A stretch of DNA of 64,000 nt from Opitutaceae bacterium. GTDB taxonomy: Bacteria; Verrucomicrobiota; Verrucomicrobiia; Opitutales; Opitutaceae. The position numbers and the translations under genes were made by a program. The notes below the pieces were generated by a model. The model was given only the letters and a program-made list of their open reading frames with translations. It was not told the DNA's origin and did no database searches. This document shows, piece after piece, positions 36,356-45,524 of the stretch (positions are counted from its first letter, which is position 1; the number at the start of each line of letters is the position of its first letter). The stretch is from NCBI GenBank assembly GCA_016711225.1, contig JADJTK010000007.1, positions 248,001 through 312,000 on the forward strand, given 5' to 3'.

Positions 36356-37564
36356 TCAGTTGCCCCACCGGCCGACCGGTTGCACATCCACGACGGCCGC
36401 TGAAGTCAGGCACCGCTGCAGGTAACCGAGTTCGATCGTGCCATAACCATCCACTCCCCATTGTTTCCCCCAGGAATTCCGGAAAATGAACCGGACCCCG
36501 TCCCGGGTCCCCGAATCGGAGATGTACCCGACCAGCGTCACGGCATGCTGACCAAACGACGCCCCGTCGCCCGTCCGGATGTTGCACTCGGCCCGCCCCC
36601 GCAAATGCGGCCAAAAAAAGCCCACCACGACCGGAACGCCCTCGTTGAGCACATGCAGGATATTGTCGATGCGGACACTCGCCTGCACTCCCGGAATGGA
36701 CTCGCTGAAGATCCGCCGATGGTTGCGTGCACTGTCGACCACGCTCGCCTCCGGCTCCTGGATCTGGGACATGCGGGCATTACGCACATTCGGCATCTCG
36801 GTGGCGGCAGGGATGCCATAGGCCCGCAAGGCCACGAGCACCTCCTCCAGGCTGAAACCGATGTCATCGTAGGAAGCGGAGTAGAATCCGCCGGAGCCCC
36901 CTCCGCCCGCGCCGACCTGACGGCCGGATGCCCGACGCGTCGCCCATATCAGATAATCCTCCGAGAACTTCTCGATCCGCCCCACCACGCGCGCATTCTC
37001 GTATTCGAGAGCCCCGACAATGGCAAAGACCGCGCAACTCGGCTGCCGCCCCTGATTCTTGGCATCGATGTCCAAAGCCATGAAATCCGCGCGCAAATCA
37101 ATCGGCCGGATGGAGGGGCGCGTGCCGAGCCGCGCGAGAGCCCGCCCGACCGCGCCGGTCGACCGGTAGCGTTGGCGAAGCTCTTTCTCGTCCAGGTCCC
37201 GTTGCTGCGCCGCCGCGGCCTGCGTCGCCAGCTCGAGCTCCATCTGGCTCCGGTGCGCCTGTGCCTTTGCGGGATCGTACCCGAAACGTTCCTGCAGCTC
37301 AGGTGACAACTGAGCGAGGGGCAACTGCGCAATTCCGCCCGGATGCCGGATGGTGACCGTCGAAGGCGTCAACGCCATCACGACGACACTGCGATACTGA
37401 GCCGTGGGGGTATCGACGATCTCGAGGGGCAACCCGACCTGCGCCCGCGATGCGGTCGCGGCGCCGAGAAGCAGAAGCAGCAACGACGGCGCCCGAAGCC
37501 AGAACGTCGGCGGTCGCCGAAACGTTCTCCACTCTCGCTCGATTGATATTTCCACACGCGTCAT
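36356..37564 (-). CDS. Exported papain-like (C1 family) cysteine peptidase, 402 aa
   Basis: A hydrophobic export signal lies at residues 24-42 (APSLLLLLLGAATASRA). A region with TVTIRHPGGIAQLPLAQLSP follows, common in Verrucomicrobia exported proteins, then a Gln/Ala-rich helical linker. The peptidase domain has catalytic Cys177 in GRQPSCAVFAIVGALEYE, His340 in GQHAVTLVGY and Asn363 in FRNSWGKQWGVDGYG, a complete C1 triad with the oxyanion Gln upstream of the Cys. The start at 37564 is preferred over an in-frame one at 37615 because fewer residues precede the signal. It lies just downstream of gltX on the same strand. The target protein is unknown; processing of exported proteins or nutrition are both possible. 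Confidence 0.88.
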   Translation of the reverse strand: MTRVEISIEREWRTFRRPPTFWLRAPSLLLLLLGAATASRAQVGLPLEIVDTPTAQYRSVVVMALTPSTVTIRHPGGIAQLPLAQLSPELQERFGYDPAKAQAHRSQMELELATQAAAAQQRDLDEKELRQRYRSTGAVGRALARLGTRPSIRPIDLRADFMALDIDAKNQGRQPSCAVFAIVGALEYENARVVGRIEKFSEDYLIWATRRASGRQVGAGGGGSGGFYSASYDDIGFSLEEVLVALRAYGIPAATEMPNVRNARMSQIQEPEASVVDSARNHRRIFSESIPGVQASVRIDNILHVLNEGVPVVVGFFWPHLRGRAECNIRTGDGASFGQHAVTLVGYISDSGTRDGVRFIFRNSWGKQWGVDGYGTIELGYLQRCLTSAAVVDVQPVGRWGN

Positions 37565-37639
37565 GCCGAGAAGCCTCAAGGTGAAACCTCCCGGCAGCCG
37601 GAAGCTCAAGCCCAATTCCGCGCGTAACGGCGCGTCACC

Positions 37640-39067
37640 CTACGCCGCCGCGAGGAAGCGCTCCATGCGCGCCAGCACCCGCTCGCGGCCGAGCACACGG
37701 AACATGCCGGTGATCGACGGCCCCACGTTGGTACCGGAAACGGCCAGACGCGCCACCGACTGGTAGTCGCCAAAGCCGAGCCCGCCCGCGGTGGCGAGAT
37801 CCTTGATGGCGGTCTCCAATGCGAGATCACTGCCGAAGTCCGCGGTGCGGACCAGCTCGATCAGTTCACGCAAGCGCGCCTTCGGGTCGCCCTTGGCCAT
37901 CACCTTCGCGCGCACCTTGTCGTCGATCGGATAGTCCTCCGAGAAGAAATAGCCGGTGTAGGCGGGCAGCTCCTCGACAGACTTGATCTTGGGCTGGCTG
38001 AGCAGCATCACCTCACGGAACAGGGCCGGGGCGGAGATGGCCGAGCGATACAGCGCCACGCTCGCCTTCGCCTCATCCGTGGGCACGCCGGCAAGCGCCT
38101 CAATCCGACGCTCGAAATGCGAGCGGGCGTGGGCCAGGAAACGGTCGGCGGGCAATTCAAGCAGGTAACCCATGTTCACGTGGGCCAACTTCTTCTCGTC
38201 GAAGCGTGCGTTGCTCTGGTTGACGCCCGGCAGGTCGAAGAGGCGGATGATCTCGGCGATGGGCATCTTCTCGCGATCGTCTCCGGGGTTCCAGCCCAGC
38301 AGGCAGAGGAAGTTGACCACCGCCTCCGGCAGGAATCCACGGCGCTGGTACTCCTCGATCAGGGCGCCCTGGTCACGCTTGGACATCTTGCCCGGACCGT
38401 TCGACTTGAGGATGAGAGGGATGTGGGCGAACTGCGGCGGGGTGACCCCGAAGGCCTTGAAGAGCTCGACGTGCTTGCTGGTATTCGAGAGGTGGTCCTC
38501 GCCGCGGATCACGTGGGTGATCTTCATCGCGATGTCGTCGACCACGTTCACGAAATGAAACACCGGGTTGCCGTCGGAGCGGAAGATGACGAAGTCCTCA
38601 TCCTCGGTGCGCTCGACGTGCCCGCGGATGAGATCCTCGATGATCGCCGGCGTGTTCGCGACCTTGGTGACAGTCTTCTGGCGGTGTTCGTCGAAGACCT
38701 CGGAGCGTTCGCCCAGCAGCTTGAACCAGATCGCACCGTCCTTCTCGTAGGCGCGGCCGGCGGCCTGGAGCTTCGCCAGGTACTCGCGGTAGATGGCGTC
38801 GCGCTCGCTCTGGCGATAAGGGCCGAAGTCGCCGCCCTTGCCTGGCCCCTCGTCCCAATCCATGCCCAGCCAACGCAAACTGTCGTAGATCACGCCGAGG
38901 AACTCCTCGCTGTTGCGCTCCTTGTCGGTGTCCTCGATGCGCAGCACGAAGGTGCCGCCGGTGTGGCGGGCATACAGCCAATTGAACAGCGCGGTGCGGG
39001 CGCTGCCGATATGGAAGAACCCGGTCGGGCTGGGAGCGAAACGGACGCGGACTTTGGACGTAGGCAT
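37640..39067 (-). CDS. gltX: Glutamyl-tRNA synthetase, 475 aa
   Basis: A class I aminoacyl-tRNA synthetase charging tRNA-Glu with glutamate. The Rossmann fold opens with VRVRFAPSPTGFFHIGSART, carrying the HIGH-type motif as HIGS. RIEDTDKERN is the GluRS signature, and the KMSKS loop appears as KMSKRDQGALIEEY. The C-terminal helical anticodon-binding domain is complete (VGPSITGMFRVLGRERVLAR). Length is normal. The ATG at 39065-39067 is chosen because the catalytic fold starts five residues later; an upstream start would add 16 unrelated residues. The gene is followed closely by the papain-like peptidase, perhaps by chance of position. Confidence 0.97.
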   Translation of the reverse strand: MPTSKVRVRFAPSPTGFFHIGSARTALFNWLYARHTGGTFVLRIEDTDKERNSEEFLGVIYDSLRWLGMDWDEGPGKGGDFGPYRQSERDAIYREYLAKLQAAGRAYEKDGAIWFKLLGERSEVFDEHRQKTVTKVANTPAIIEDLIRGHVERTEDEDFVIFRSDGNPVFHFVNVVDDIAMKITHVIRGEDHLSNTSKHVELFKAFGVTPPQFAHIPLILKSNGPGKMSKRDQGALIEEYQRRGFLPEAVVNFLCLLGWNPGDDREKMPIAEIIRLFDLPGVNQSNARFDEKKLAHVNMGYLLELPADRFLAHARSHFERRIEALAGVPTDEAKASVALYRSAISAPALFREVMLLSQPKIKSVEELPAYTGYFFSEDYPIDDKVRAKVMAKGDPKARLRELIELVRTADFGSDLALETAIKDLATAGGLGFGDYQSVARLAVSGTNVGPSITGMFRVLGRERVLARMERFLAAA

Positions 39068-39231
39068 GGCGGAATGAAAGAGCGGGATTCGGCGTGAGCC
39101 CGGCGTAAAAGACAAGAGCCGATGCGGCGGGGGCCAACCGGCCCAAATTGGGGATTGGCTCTACCCGGTTCGCCACCACGCTTCGGTGACAGGCGGGCGC
39201 TCGCTGCGGGCCTCACGCCGCAACCCCAAAG

Positions 39232-41424
39232 ATGAACACGCCGCCCCGCTTCCTCGCCGTCGTCGCCGCGCTTGCCCTGCTCGCCCCCCTCGCCTGGCTT
39301 GCCCTTCGCCCTACAGCGCCCGCGCCCACCGTCGCTCCAGCGGCCCCGCTGGGACCAGCGCCTCGGGCCGCGACAGCCCCCGGGCCGCACGCCCCCCTCC
39401 TCCCCGAGAGTTCGCCGGTCTCGCCGCCCCCGGCGACGGCGCCCCGCGCCAGTCGGAGCCGCGCCCCCTCCGCCACCCTAGAGCTGATCCCGACGGACTG
39501 CGCCTTGAGGAACGAGATCGCTCAGCTCACCCCGATCGCCCGGGAGCGCGCCCTCGCCGTTCTCGTGCGCAAGCCCATCCCGGCCGAGGACTTCGCCTCG
39601 CTCCACGCCGACCCTTCCGGCGGCATCTTCTACGTCTGCGCCCTCCCACCACCGCCCCCCGGCAAACCCGCTCCTCCGGTCGGTGCGGCGCTTGCCCTCC
39701 CGGCGCCACCCGCCGGCGCAGCTCCCGTCCCCACCGCGCTTCGACCCGATTCCGACGGGACCGCCGTGCCGGCCCCCCTCACCGGCTCCGTACCGATTGC
39801 GTCGCCGCCAATCCGCCACAGCCGGCCGGGATCGGCCAAGACCCTTTTCATCGACTTCAACGGGGCGATCGTTTCGGGTACCGCTTGGAACACGAGCGCC
39901 TCCAGCACCTTCGACTGCCTGCCGTTCGACACCGACAACGACCCCACGACCTTCAGCACCACCGAGCAGGCCGCGATCATCGAGATCTGGCAACGCGTCG
40001 CGGAGGACTACGCCCCCTTCGACATCGACGTCACCACCGAACAACCGGCCTCGTTGGGATACTACGCGGCGCATGCCCTCGTCACCCCCTCGAAGGACCG
40101 CACCAACGCCGCGCTGCCCCACTCCGCCACCGCCGCCGGCATCGCCTACCTCGACGAGTACGGCTACCCTACCTACTTCTACTTCTCGCCGGCCTTCATC
40201 TACTCCGACAAGTTGGCCTACAACGCCGGCAGCATCGCCGAGGGCGTCTCCCACGAGATCGGACACAATATGGGGCTCTCGCACGACGGCCTGAAGGGCG
40301 GCGCCGAATATTACTCCGGCCACGGTTCCGGCGAAACCTCCTGGGCGCCGATCATGGGCAACTCCTACTCCGCCAACGTTACCCAGTGGTCGAAGGGAGA
40401 CTACTACAACCCCAGCAACACCGAGAACGACCTCTCCATCCTCGACGCCAAACTCTCCCGCCGGACCGACGACACCGCCGCCACGATCAACAGCGCCCGG
40501 GCCCTCACCACCACCGGCCACTGGCTCGCCGGCGCCGGGATCATCGAAACCGAGGGCGACCGGGATCTCCTCAGCTTCACCACGCTCGCCGGTCAGGTCT
40601 CCGTCACCGCGTCGCCCTACCGCTCGACCCGCGGCACCTACGGCGGCGACACCGACCTCAAGCTCGAGTTGCTCGGCCCGGGCGGCAACGTGATCGCCAC
40701 CGCTGCGCCCACCACCACGACCACGGCGACGATCACCACCAACGTCGCCGCGGGGACCTACTACGCCCGCGTCTCCGCCGAGGGCGTCGGCTCCCCAACC
40801 AACACCGCCCCGACTGGTTACACCGCCTACGGCAGCATCGGGCAATACAACCTCACCGGCACGCGCGTCGTCGCCACACCCACCGTCACCGGCCCCACTC
40901 AGCTCGACACCCGCACCGGCGATACCGTCGACTTCCGCATCGTCGCCAGCGATGTCGCCGAGGCCTTCCAGGCCTACAACCTGCCTTCCTGGCTCAGCCT
41001 CGACGCCTCCTCCGGCCGCATCACCGGAGTCCCGACCGTTGCGGGTACCTTCTATATCACGCTCGCAGCCTCCAACAACGCCGGCTCCGCCCAGTGCCAG
41101 CTCCGCCTCCAGGTGGCCGCCGGCGGGCCGGTCCTTGCGGGGCTCGCGCGCCGCACCATCGTCGCGCCGGGTGAGTCCGTCACCCTCGGGGTCGCCGCCA
41201 CTTCGTCCGCCCCTCCGGTATCCTATCGATGGTATCGCGGCGGCGTCGCCCTCCCCGCCGCCACGCAATCCACGCTCGTATTGTCCTCCATCACCCGCGC
41301 GCAGGCCGGCTGGTACCACGTGGTCGCCACCGATGGCAACGGCTCCCGCGCCAGCGCCCCCGCCTTCGTGCTCGTCGCCCCAACGGAGACCGACGCAGGC
41401 CTTCGGCGACGCCCCGTACGATGA
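39232..41424 (+). CDS. Secreted metzincin-type metalloprotease, N-terminal part of a frameshifted gene, 730 aa
   Basis: A signal or anchor segment (FLAVVAALALLAPLAWLAL) is followed by 150 residues rich in Pro/Ala. The protease core begins near 205 (KTLFIDFNGAIVSGTAWN). The zinc site is HEIGHNMGLSH, a full HExxHxxGxxH motif with His341, Glu342, His345 and His351. Then come a bacterial pre-peptidase-like beta-domain (DLKLELLGPGGNVIATA), a putative Ig/cadherin-like domain (LPSWLSLDASSGRITGVPTV) and an Ig-like domain (SYRWYRGGVALPAATQSTL). The frame ends at 41424 after residues unlike the family. Homologous-looking sequence resumes out of frame at about 41402. As it stands, a truncated but catalytically complete protease would be made. 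Confidence 0.85.
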   Translation: MNTPPRFLAVVAALALLAPLAWLALRPTAPAPTVAPAAPLGPAPRAATAPGPHAPLLPESSPVSPPPATAPRASRSRAPSATLELIPTDCALRNEIAQLTPIARERALAVLVRKPIPAEDFASLHADPSGGIFYVCALPPPPPGKPAPPVGAALALPAPPAGAAPVPTALRPDSDGTAVPAPLTGSVPIASPPIRHSRPGSAKTLFIDFNGAIVSGTAWNTSASSTFDCLPFDTDNDPTTFSTTEQAAIIEIWQRVAEDYAPFDIDVTTEQPASLGYYAAHALVTPSKDRTNAALPHSATAAGIAYLDEYGYPTYFYFSPAFIYSDKLAYNAGSIAEGVSHEIGHNMGLSHDGLKGGAEYYSGHGSGETSWAPIMGNSYSANVTQWSKGDYYNPSNTENDLSILDAKLSRRTDDTAATINSARALTTTGHWLAGAGIIETEGDRDLLSFTTLAGQVSVTASPYRSTRGTYGGDTDLKLELLGPGGNVIATAAPTTTTTATITTNVAAGTYYARVSAEGVGSPTNTAPTGYTAYGSIGQYNLTGTRVVATPTVTGPTQLDTRTGDTVDFRIVASDVAEAFQAYNLPSWLSLDASSGRITGVPTVAGTFYITLAASNNAGSAQCQLRLQVAAGGPVLAGLARRTIVAPGESVTLGVAATSSAPPVSYRWYRGGVALPAATQSTLVLSSITRAQAGWYHVVATDGNGSRASAPAFVLVAPTETDAGLRRRPVR

Positions 41425-42943
41425 GACCAATGCGCTCTACTCCATGCGCGATGTCGTCGACATCGCCTGCAGCTACGGCCGCGCCGTCGCGCTGCGCCGC
41501 AGCGGCTCGCTCCACGGCTGGGGAACCACCTACGAGAACGGGCAGTCCGCCATTCCCGTAGGCCTCGACGATGTCGTCGCCGTCGCCGGTGGACGAATTC
41601 ACACCATGGCCTTGCGCGCCGATGGCACGGTCTCGGTCTGGGGGCTCGTGGACCCGGTGACACAAACCATCCCGGCGCCGCCGGCCGGCCTCACCGAGGT
41701 GGTTGCGATCACCGCTGCCGACAACAACTGCCTCGCCCTGCGAGCCGACGGCACCGTCGCGCTCTGGGGGCTCACCGCTCAGACCTTCCAACCTCCCACC
41801 GACCTCGCCAACGTTGCCGCTATCGCGCTCGGCCGCGACCACGGCCTCGCGCTGCGTCGCGACGGCTCCATCGTCGCCTGGGGCGACAATACCTTCGGCC
41901 AGACCGCGGTCCCCGCCAACGCGGTCCCCGCTCGGGCCATCGCCGCCGGCATCGGCGTCTCGTTCGCCATTCGGAACGACGGTGCGCTCGTGTCGTGGGG
42001 AACCGGCCACGAGGCCCGCGTCGACCTCATGCCCTCGGACCTCGGTCCGGTCCGCCAGATTGCCGTCGCCCGCACCCACGCCACCGCGCTGCTGCCCGGC
42101 CCGGCTGCCCGCGCGTGGGCCACACCCGCCCTCGCTTGGTCGCTCGCCAGCAACCGCAACGCCGAATGCGCCTGGTCGATCGCCGCCGGCGCCACCTCCA
42201 CCTTCCTGATCCGTGATCGCAGCCTGTTCGCCGCACCGGTCCTGCACGCGGCTCCCGTCGACGTCACCTGTGTCCCTGGCGGCCAAGCCCTCTTTGCCGC
42301 TACCATCTCCGGCACCCCCACGCCCTGGATCAGCTGGTCCTACCTCGATCCGGAACACGAGTATTGGGGTTGGCAATCCGTGCCGGCTGACGGCCACCAC
42401 AACGACGATGGCGCCGGCACCCTCACCATCACCGAAGTCCCCGCCGAGTTCGATGGCCGTCGCTACCGCTGCTGGGCGAGCAACAACATCGGCAACGAAA
42501 TCCTAACGGGCGAAGTGCGGCTCACCGTCGCCACCGCCTCGGCCGGGTGGCCCGCGTTCCTCACGCAACACTTCACCCCTGCCGAGCGCACCGATCCGAC
42601 GGTCGGCGGGCCGCAGGCGGATCCGGATTTCGACGGACTCTGCAACCTCCTCGAATACGCCTTCTCCCGCGACCCGCGCAGCGCCGAACACTCTACGCCG
42701 CTCGACTTCACCGGCGGGGTCGCCGCGCCGAGCTTCTCCTTCGAACAGCCCCACGCGGTGGCCGATCTGACCTACGCCCTTGAGTCCAGCGTCGATTTGC
42801 GGAACTGGACCGAGGTCCCATTCACCGAGTACACGCGCAGCGCCACGGCCGTCTCTCCCACCGTCGACCGAATCGTACTCGAGCTGGCCGTTCCACCCCC
42901 CACAGCGCGCCAATTCTACCGCCTGCAGGTGGCTCGGCCCTGA
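41402..42943 (+). pseudogene. Out-of-frame second half of the metalloprotease gene: RCC1 repeats, Ig-like and C-terminal module
   Basis: From FGDAPYDETNALYS the +2 frame encodes about five RCC1-type propeller repeats (VVAVAGGRIHTMALRADGTV, VAAIALGRDHGLALRRDGSI). An Ig-like domain follows (YRCWASNNIGNEI), then a C-terminal block with ADPDFDGLCNLLEYAFSRDP, YALESSVDLRNW and RQFYRLQVARP. That block resembles the Asp-rich plus beta-sandwich module at the N-terminus of the 1-16 kb proteins. The upstream Ig-like domain is needed to make a complete protein, so a one-base insertion or two-base deletion near 41398 probably split one gene. An internal ATG at 41444 could allow independent translation but has no export signal. 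Confidence 0.7.
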
Positions 42944-42990
42944 GCGGAGCCGGGGAATACGCTATCGGTCCTCGCCTATCAGAATGACAA

Positions 42991-43049
42991 AGGTGGACCG
43001 TGTTGACCTCAACACGGTCAGACGCGATTGAGGTCAATCGCGTCCACCT
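42991..43049 (+). repeat. Double-hairpin element bounded by AGGTG...CACCT
   Basis: AGGTG, then an 11-bp perfect stem GACCGTGTTGA/TCAACACGGTC with loop CC, a single A, a second 11-bp perfect stem GACGCGATTGA/TCAATCGCGTC with loop GG, and CACCT closing the outer pair. It lies 48 bases after the preceding stop and could also terminate transcription. Confidence 0.9.
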
Positions 43050-43329
43050 GAGGACGTCAGGCTATTGCGCGAGCATCAATAGTCCCGTTTCTCGCGGATC
43101 GCTTTTTGCCTCACTCCGGCCATCGCCGCCGGATGGTGCCGTTCGGTATTGCGGCTCCACGCAATGCCCCATTCCGTCACAACGGAAGCGCTTCGTTGCC
43201 ACGCGGAACCGAAGCCGCTCCTCCACGCTGGCGGCGCGGGTCCCAGATTTCCCCAGACCGCGCCAGCCCCAACGGAGACATTGACCTGCGCTCCGGAAAC
43301 GGCTGTCTGTCGATCAAACTGCCCGCCCC
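43050..43329 (+). other. Spacer, no gene seen
   Basis: Less GC-rich than its surroundings, with no ORF of coding character. It probably contains the promoter of the hypothetical gene at 43330, but no motif is clear. Confidence 0.4.
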
Positions 43330-44058
43330 ATGGCCTCCAATACCATCGAGTACATCTTCACCCTCCCTGACGGCTCGAGGGAGGTGTTCCTTTTCGAACT
43401 CGATCCGGTCACCCTCGAACTGGCCGCGCCGCCATCGAGCCGCCTACCGGCTTGGACCGAGCTGGAGAATCACCGCTGCGCCAACTGTCCGCTCAATCCC
43501 GCCACCCACGAGCACTGCCCGCTGGCCGCCAGCCTGGTGCCGGTCGTGCGTCGGCTCGACGGCCTGCTGTCCTGGGACCTTGTCCGGATCGAGGTTGTCA
43601 CCGCGGAGCGCACCATCTCGCAGCAGACCAGCGCCCAGCGCGCCATCGGCTCGATGCTGGGCTTGATCAACTCGGTGAGCGGCTGTCCCCACCTCGCCTA
43701 TTTCCGCCCCATGGCGCGCTTCCACCTCCCACTGGCCACCCGCGAGGAAACGATCTACCGCGCCACCTCGATGTACCTGCTCGCTCAGTACTTCCGCGCC
43801 AGGGCCGGGCACGCGCCCGACGCCACCTTCCACGGCCTCCAGGAGATCTACCGCAACGTCCAGGTGGTCAACGCCGGCATGGTCCAACGCCTACGCCACG
43901 CCACCGAGAGCGACTACATGGTCAACGCGGTGGTCTTCCTCGATCTCTATGCGGTGGCCGTGCAGCAAACGATCACCGAGTCGCTCGAAGGTATCCACCA
44001 CTGGTTTGCGCCCTATCTGACGCCCTGGGCTCCGCCCACCGATTCGCCCCAGGGCTGA
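43330..44058 (+). CDS. Conserved hypothetical Cys-containing protein, 242 aa
   Basis: The function is not recognised. It has no signal peptide. The N-terminal 35 residues look like a small beta-domain (TIEYIFTLPDGSREVFLFEL). A Cys/His cluster follows (HRCANCPLNPATHEHCPLA), which could bind a metal. The C-terminal 150 residues are mainly helical (RATSMYLLAQYFRARAG, YMVNAVVFLDLYAVAVQQTI). Codon use and the sharp end of homology-like pattern at the ATG support 43330 as start. It stands alone between two repeat-rich spacers, just ahead of the convergent radical SAM operon. Confidence 0.72.
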   Translation: MASNTIEYIFTLPDGSREVFLFELDPVTLELAAPPSSRLPAWTELENHRCANCPLNPATHEHCPLAASLVPVVRRLDGLLSWDLVRIEVVTAERTISQQTSAQRAIGSMLGLINSVSGCPHLAYFRPMARFHLPLATREETIYRATSMYLLAQYFRARAGHAPDATFHGLQEIYRNVQVVNAGMVQRLRHATESDYMVNAVVFLDLYAVAVQQTITESLEGIHHWFAPYLTPWAPPTDSPQG

Positions 44059-44158
44059 GCCGGCGATTCGTACTCCGCGGGTGCGCGCTTCCCGCCGGCC
44101 CCGAGGTACGTTGCTTCAGCACGCACGGCTCGACTTCTTCCGCGCCCCGTCCCCTTCC

Positions 44159-44225
44159 GTAGCGAAGCTCGCCAGAGCTTCGTCCTGTTCCCGCTGTCCT
44201 AGCGAAGCTCGCAAGAGCTTCATCT
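44159..44225 (+). repeat. Two REP-like palindromes, GTAGCGAAGCTCGC type
   Basis: GTAGCGAAGCTCGCCAGAGC at 44159 and TAGCGAAGCTCGCAAGAGCT at 44200, 15 bases apart. Both form the GAAGCTC/GAGCTTC stem, with loops GCC(A) and GCAA. Confidence 0.88.
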
Positions 44226-44337
44226 GGTTCCGCCGTTGGTCATCCGTCATGGGGCGTTCGTCGCCAGTCCTCGGTCCCCGCCTTGTCACTTGATCCTTGG
44301 TATACGAACGTCCCTTCAACTCTGAATTCTGCCATTA

Positions 44338-44388
44338 CGTAGCGGAACCGCTTCCGGTTCCGGACGGCGCGGATGCCGCGCCGCTACG
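44338..44388 (+). repeat. REP-like doublet with outer stem CGTAGCGG/CCGCTACG
   Basis: The outer 8-bp arms enclose two hairpins: GGAACCG-CTTC-CGGTTCC and GGCGCGG-AT-CCGCGCC (with one extra G). The folded form would be a three-way junction. It lies just past the 3' end of the radical SAM gene, so it may shape the end of that transcript. Confidence 0.85.
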
Positions 44389-44444
44389 CAGAGTCCGGAA
44401 ACGAATGGCCTTGGCATGGCTTGTCCCTTTTCCCCGCTCTACCG

Positions 44445-45524
44445 TCAGCAGTTCCCGCATTCCGCCAGTAGCGGATCCGGCGAGTCCACCGCCCCGCCGA
44501 CCACATGCGCTGCCTCCCGGCAACCACCGTCGCACTCCGCTGCGAGTGCGCAGCCGCCGCAGGCCTTGGGCAGATAGTCGCGCTGTGTGAACCGCCGCCA
44601 GTACGGGTGCTTCTTCAATTCGTCGAGCTCGGACACGTGGACCAGATCCACGGGCGAATGATTGCACACCCGCACCAAACCCGCCGGCCCGACGACAAAA
44701 AAGCCCTGCGCCGCGGAGCAGCGCGTGCCAACCGTGAGCCGCCGGTACTTCGCCGGATCCACGATGCAGCGCGGCAACTCGGTACCCACCGAACCGAAGC
44801 GCCCAGCATCGGTGAGCGCCTCCTCGGCCGTATCGAGCATCTGGCGCACCTCCGCGGCATTGAGCACCCAATCGCGATGCTCCAGCCCGCGGCCACCCGG
44901 AAGAAAACGGTTCAGCAACAATTGCTGCGCCCCAGCGAGAAAGGCCGCCGCAATGGTCTGGTACAATTCGGGCAGATTGCGTCGCGTGACCGTGATATTG
45001 ACCACCGTCTTCAGCCCCAGGGCCTTCGCCGCGCGGAATTTCCCCAGAATGGCGTCGGCATCACCGATGCCGGTGTGCTCGCGCAGCGTCGCCAGCCCCG
45101 GCAGGCTCATACTCAATTGCACACCCACATCGCGACAGAACTCGAGCGCCTCGGGCGTCACCGTCGTGCCGTTGGAAAGCAGGTACAGGTGCGGGGGCTT
45201 GAACTCGGAAACCAGCGCGCCGTCGCGCGTCTCGATGTGCTCGACAGTGCAGCGAGCCGCGTGGCGGATGATATCGAAAATCCCCTCTTTGAGGAGCGCC
45301 TCGCCACCGGTGAACGCCAGGTTGCACACGCCCATCCGTGTCAGCCGGTCGATCACGGCCTGCCACTCGGCGACGCTCATCTCGCCGCGCTGGCGATACG
45401 CCCCGCTCGCCGCGTACCACGGGCACGAGCAGAACCCGCACCGGTGGTTGCACCGGTAGGTCATCTCGAGCACGCCGGTGGCCGGCAGAAACGAAGGAGC
45501 AAGGCGGGAGGTGACAGCGCTCAC
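44445..45524 (-). CDS. Radical SAM/SPASM-domain enzyme, 359 aa
   Basis: The CxxxCxxC cluster motif is at Cys25, Cys29 and Cys32 (CNHRCGFC), followed by the GGEALL motif (LAFTGGEALLKEG) of SAM binding. The C-terminal third carries SPASM/twitch-type Cys residues: GTRCSAAQGFF, LVRVCNHS, and ACGGCALAAECDGGC. A last pair, CGNC, sits at the very C-terminus. Such enzymes modify peptides or proteins, often maturing peptide natural products or enzyme cofactors. The start is a GTG that overlaps the TGA of the preceding gene (GTGA, 45521-45524), so the two are translationally coupled. The two small exported Cys-rich proteins upstream are the obvious candidate substrates or partners; this is inference. 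Confidence 0.9.
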   Translation of the reverse strand: MSAVTSRLAPSFLPATGVLEMTYRCNHRCGFCSCPWYAASGAYRQRGEMSVAEWQAVIDRLTRMGVCNLAFTGGEALLKEGIFDIIRHAARCTVEHIETRDGALVSEFKPPHLYLLSNGTTVTPEALEFCRDVGVQLSMSLPGLATLREHTGIGDADAILGKFRAAKALGLKTVVNITVTRRNLPELYQTIAAAFLAGAQQLLLNRFLPGGRGLEHRDWVLNAAEVRQMLDTAEEALTDAGRFGSVGTELPRCIVDPAKYRRLTVGTRCSAAQGFFVVGPAGLVRVCNHSPVDLVHVSELDELKKHPYWRRFTQRDYLPKACGGCALAAECDGGCREAAHVVGGAVDSPDPLLAECGNC

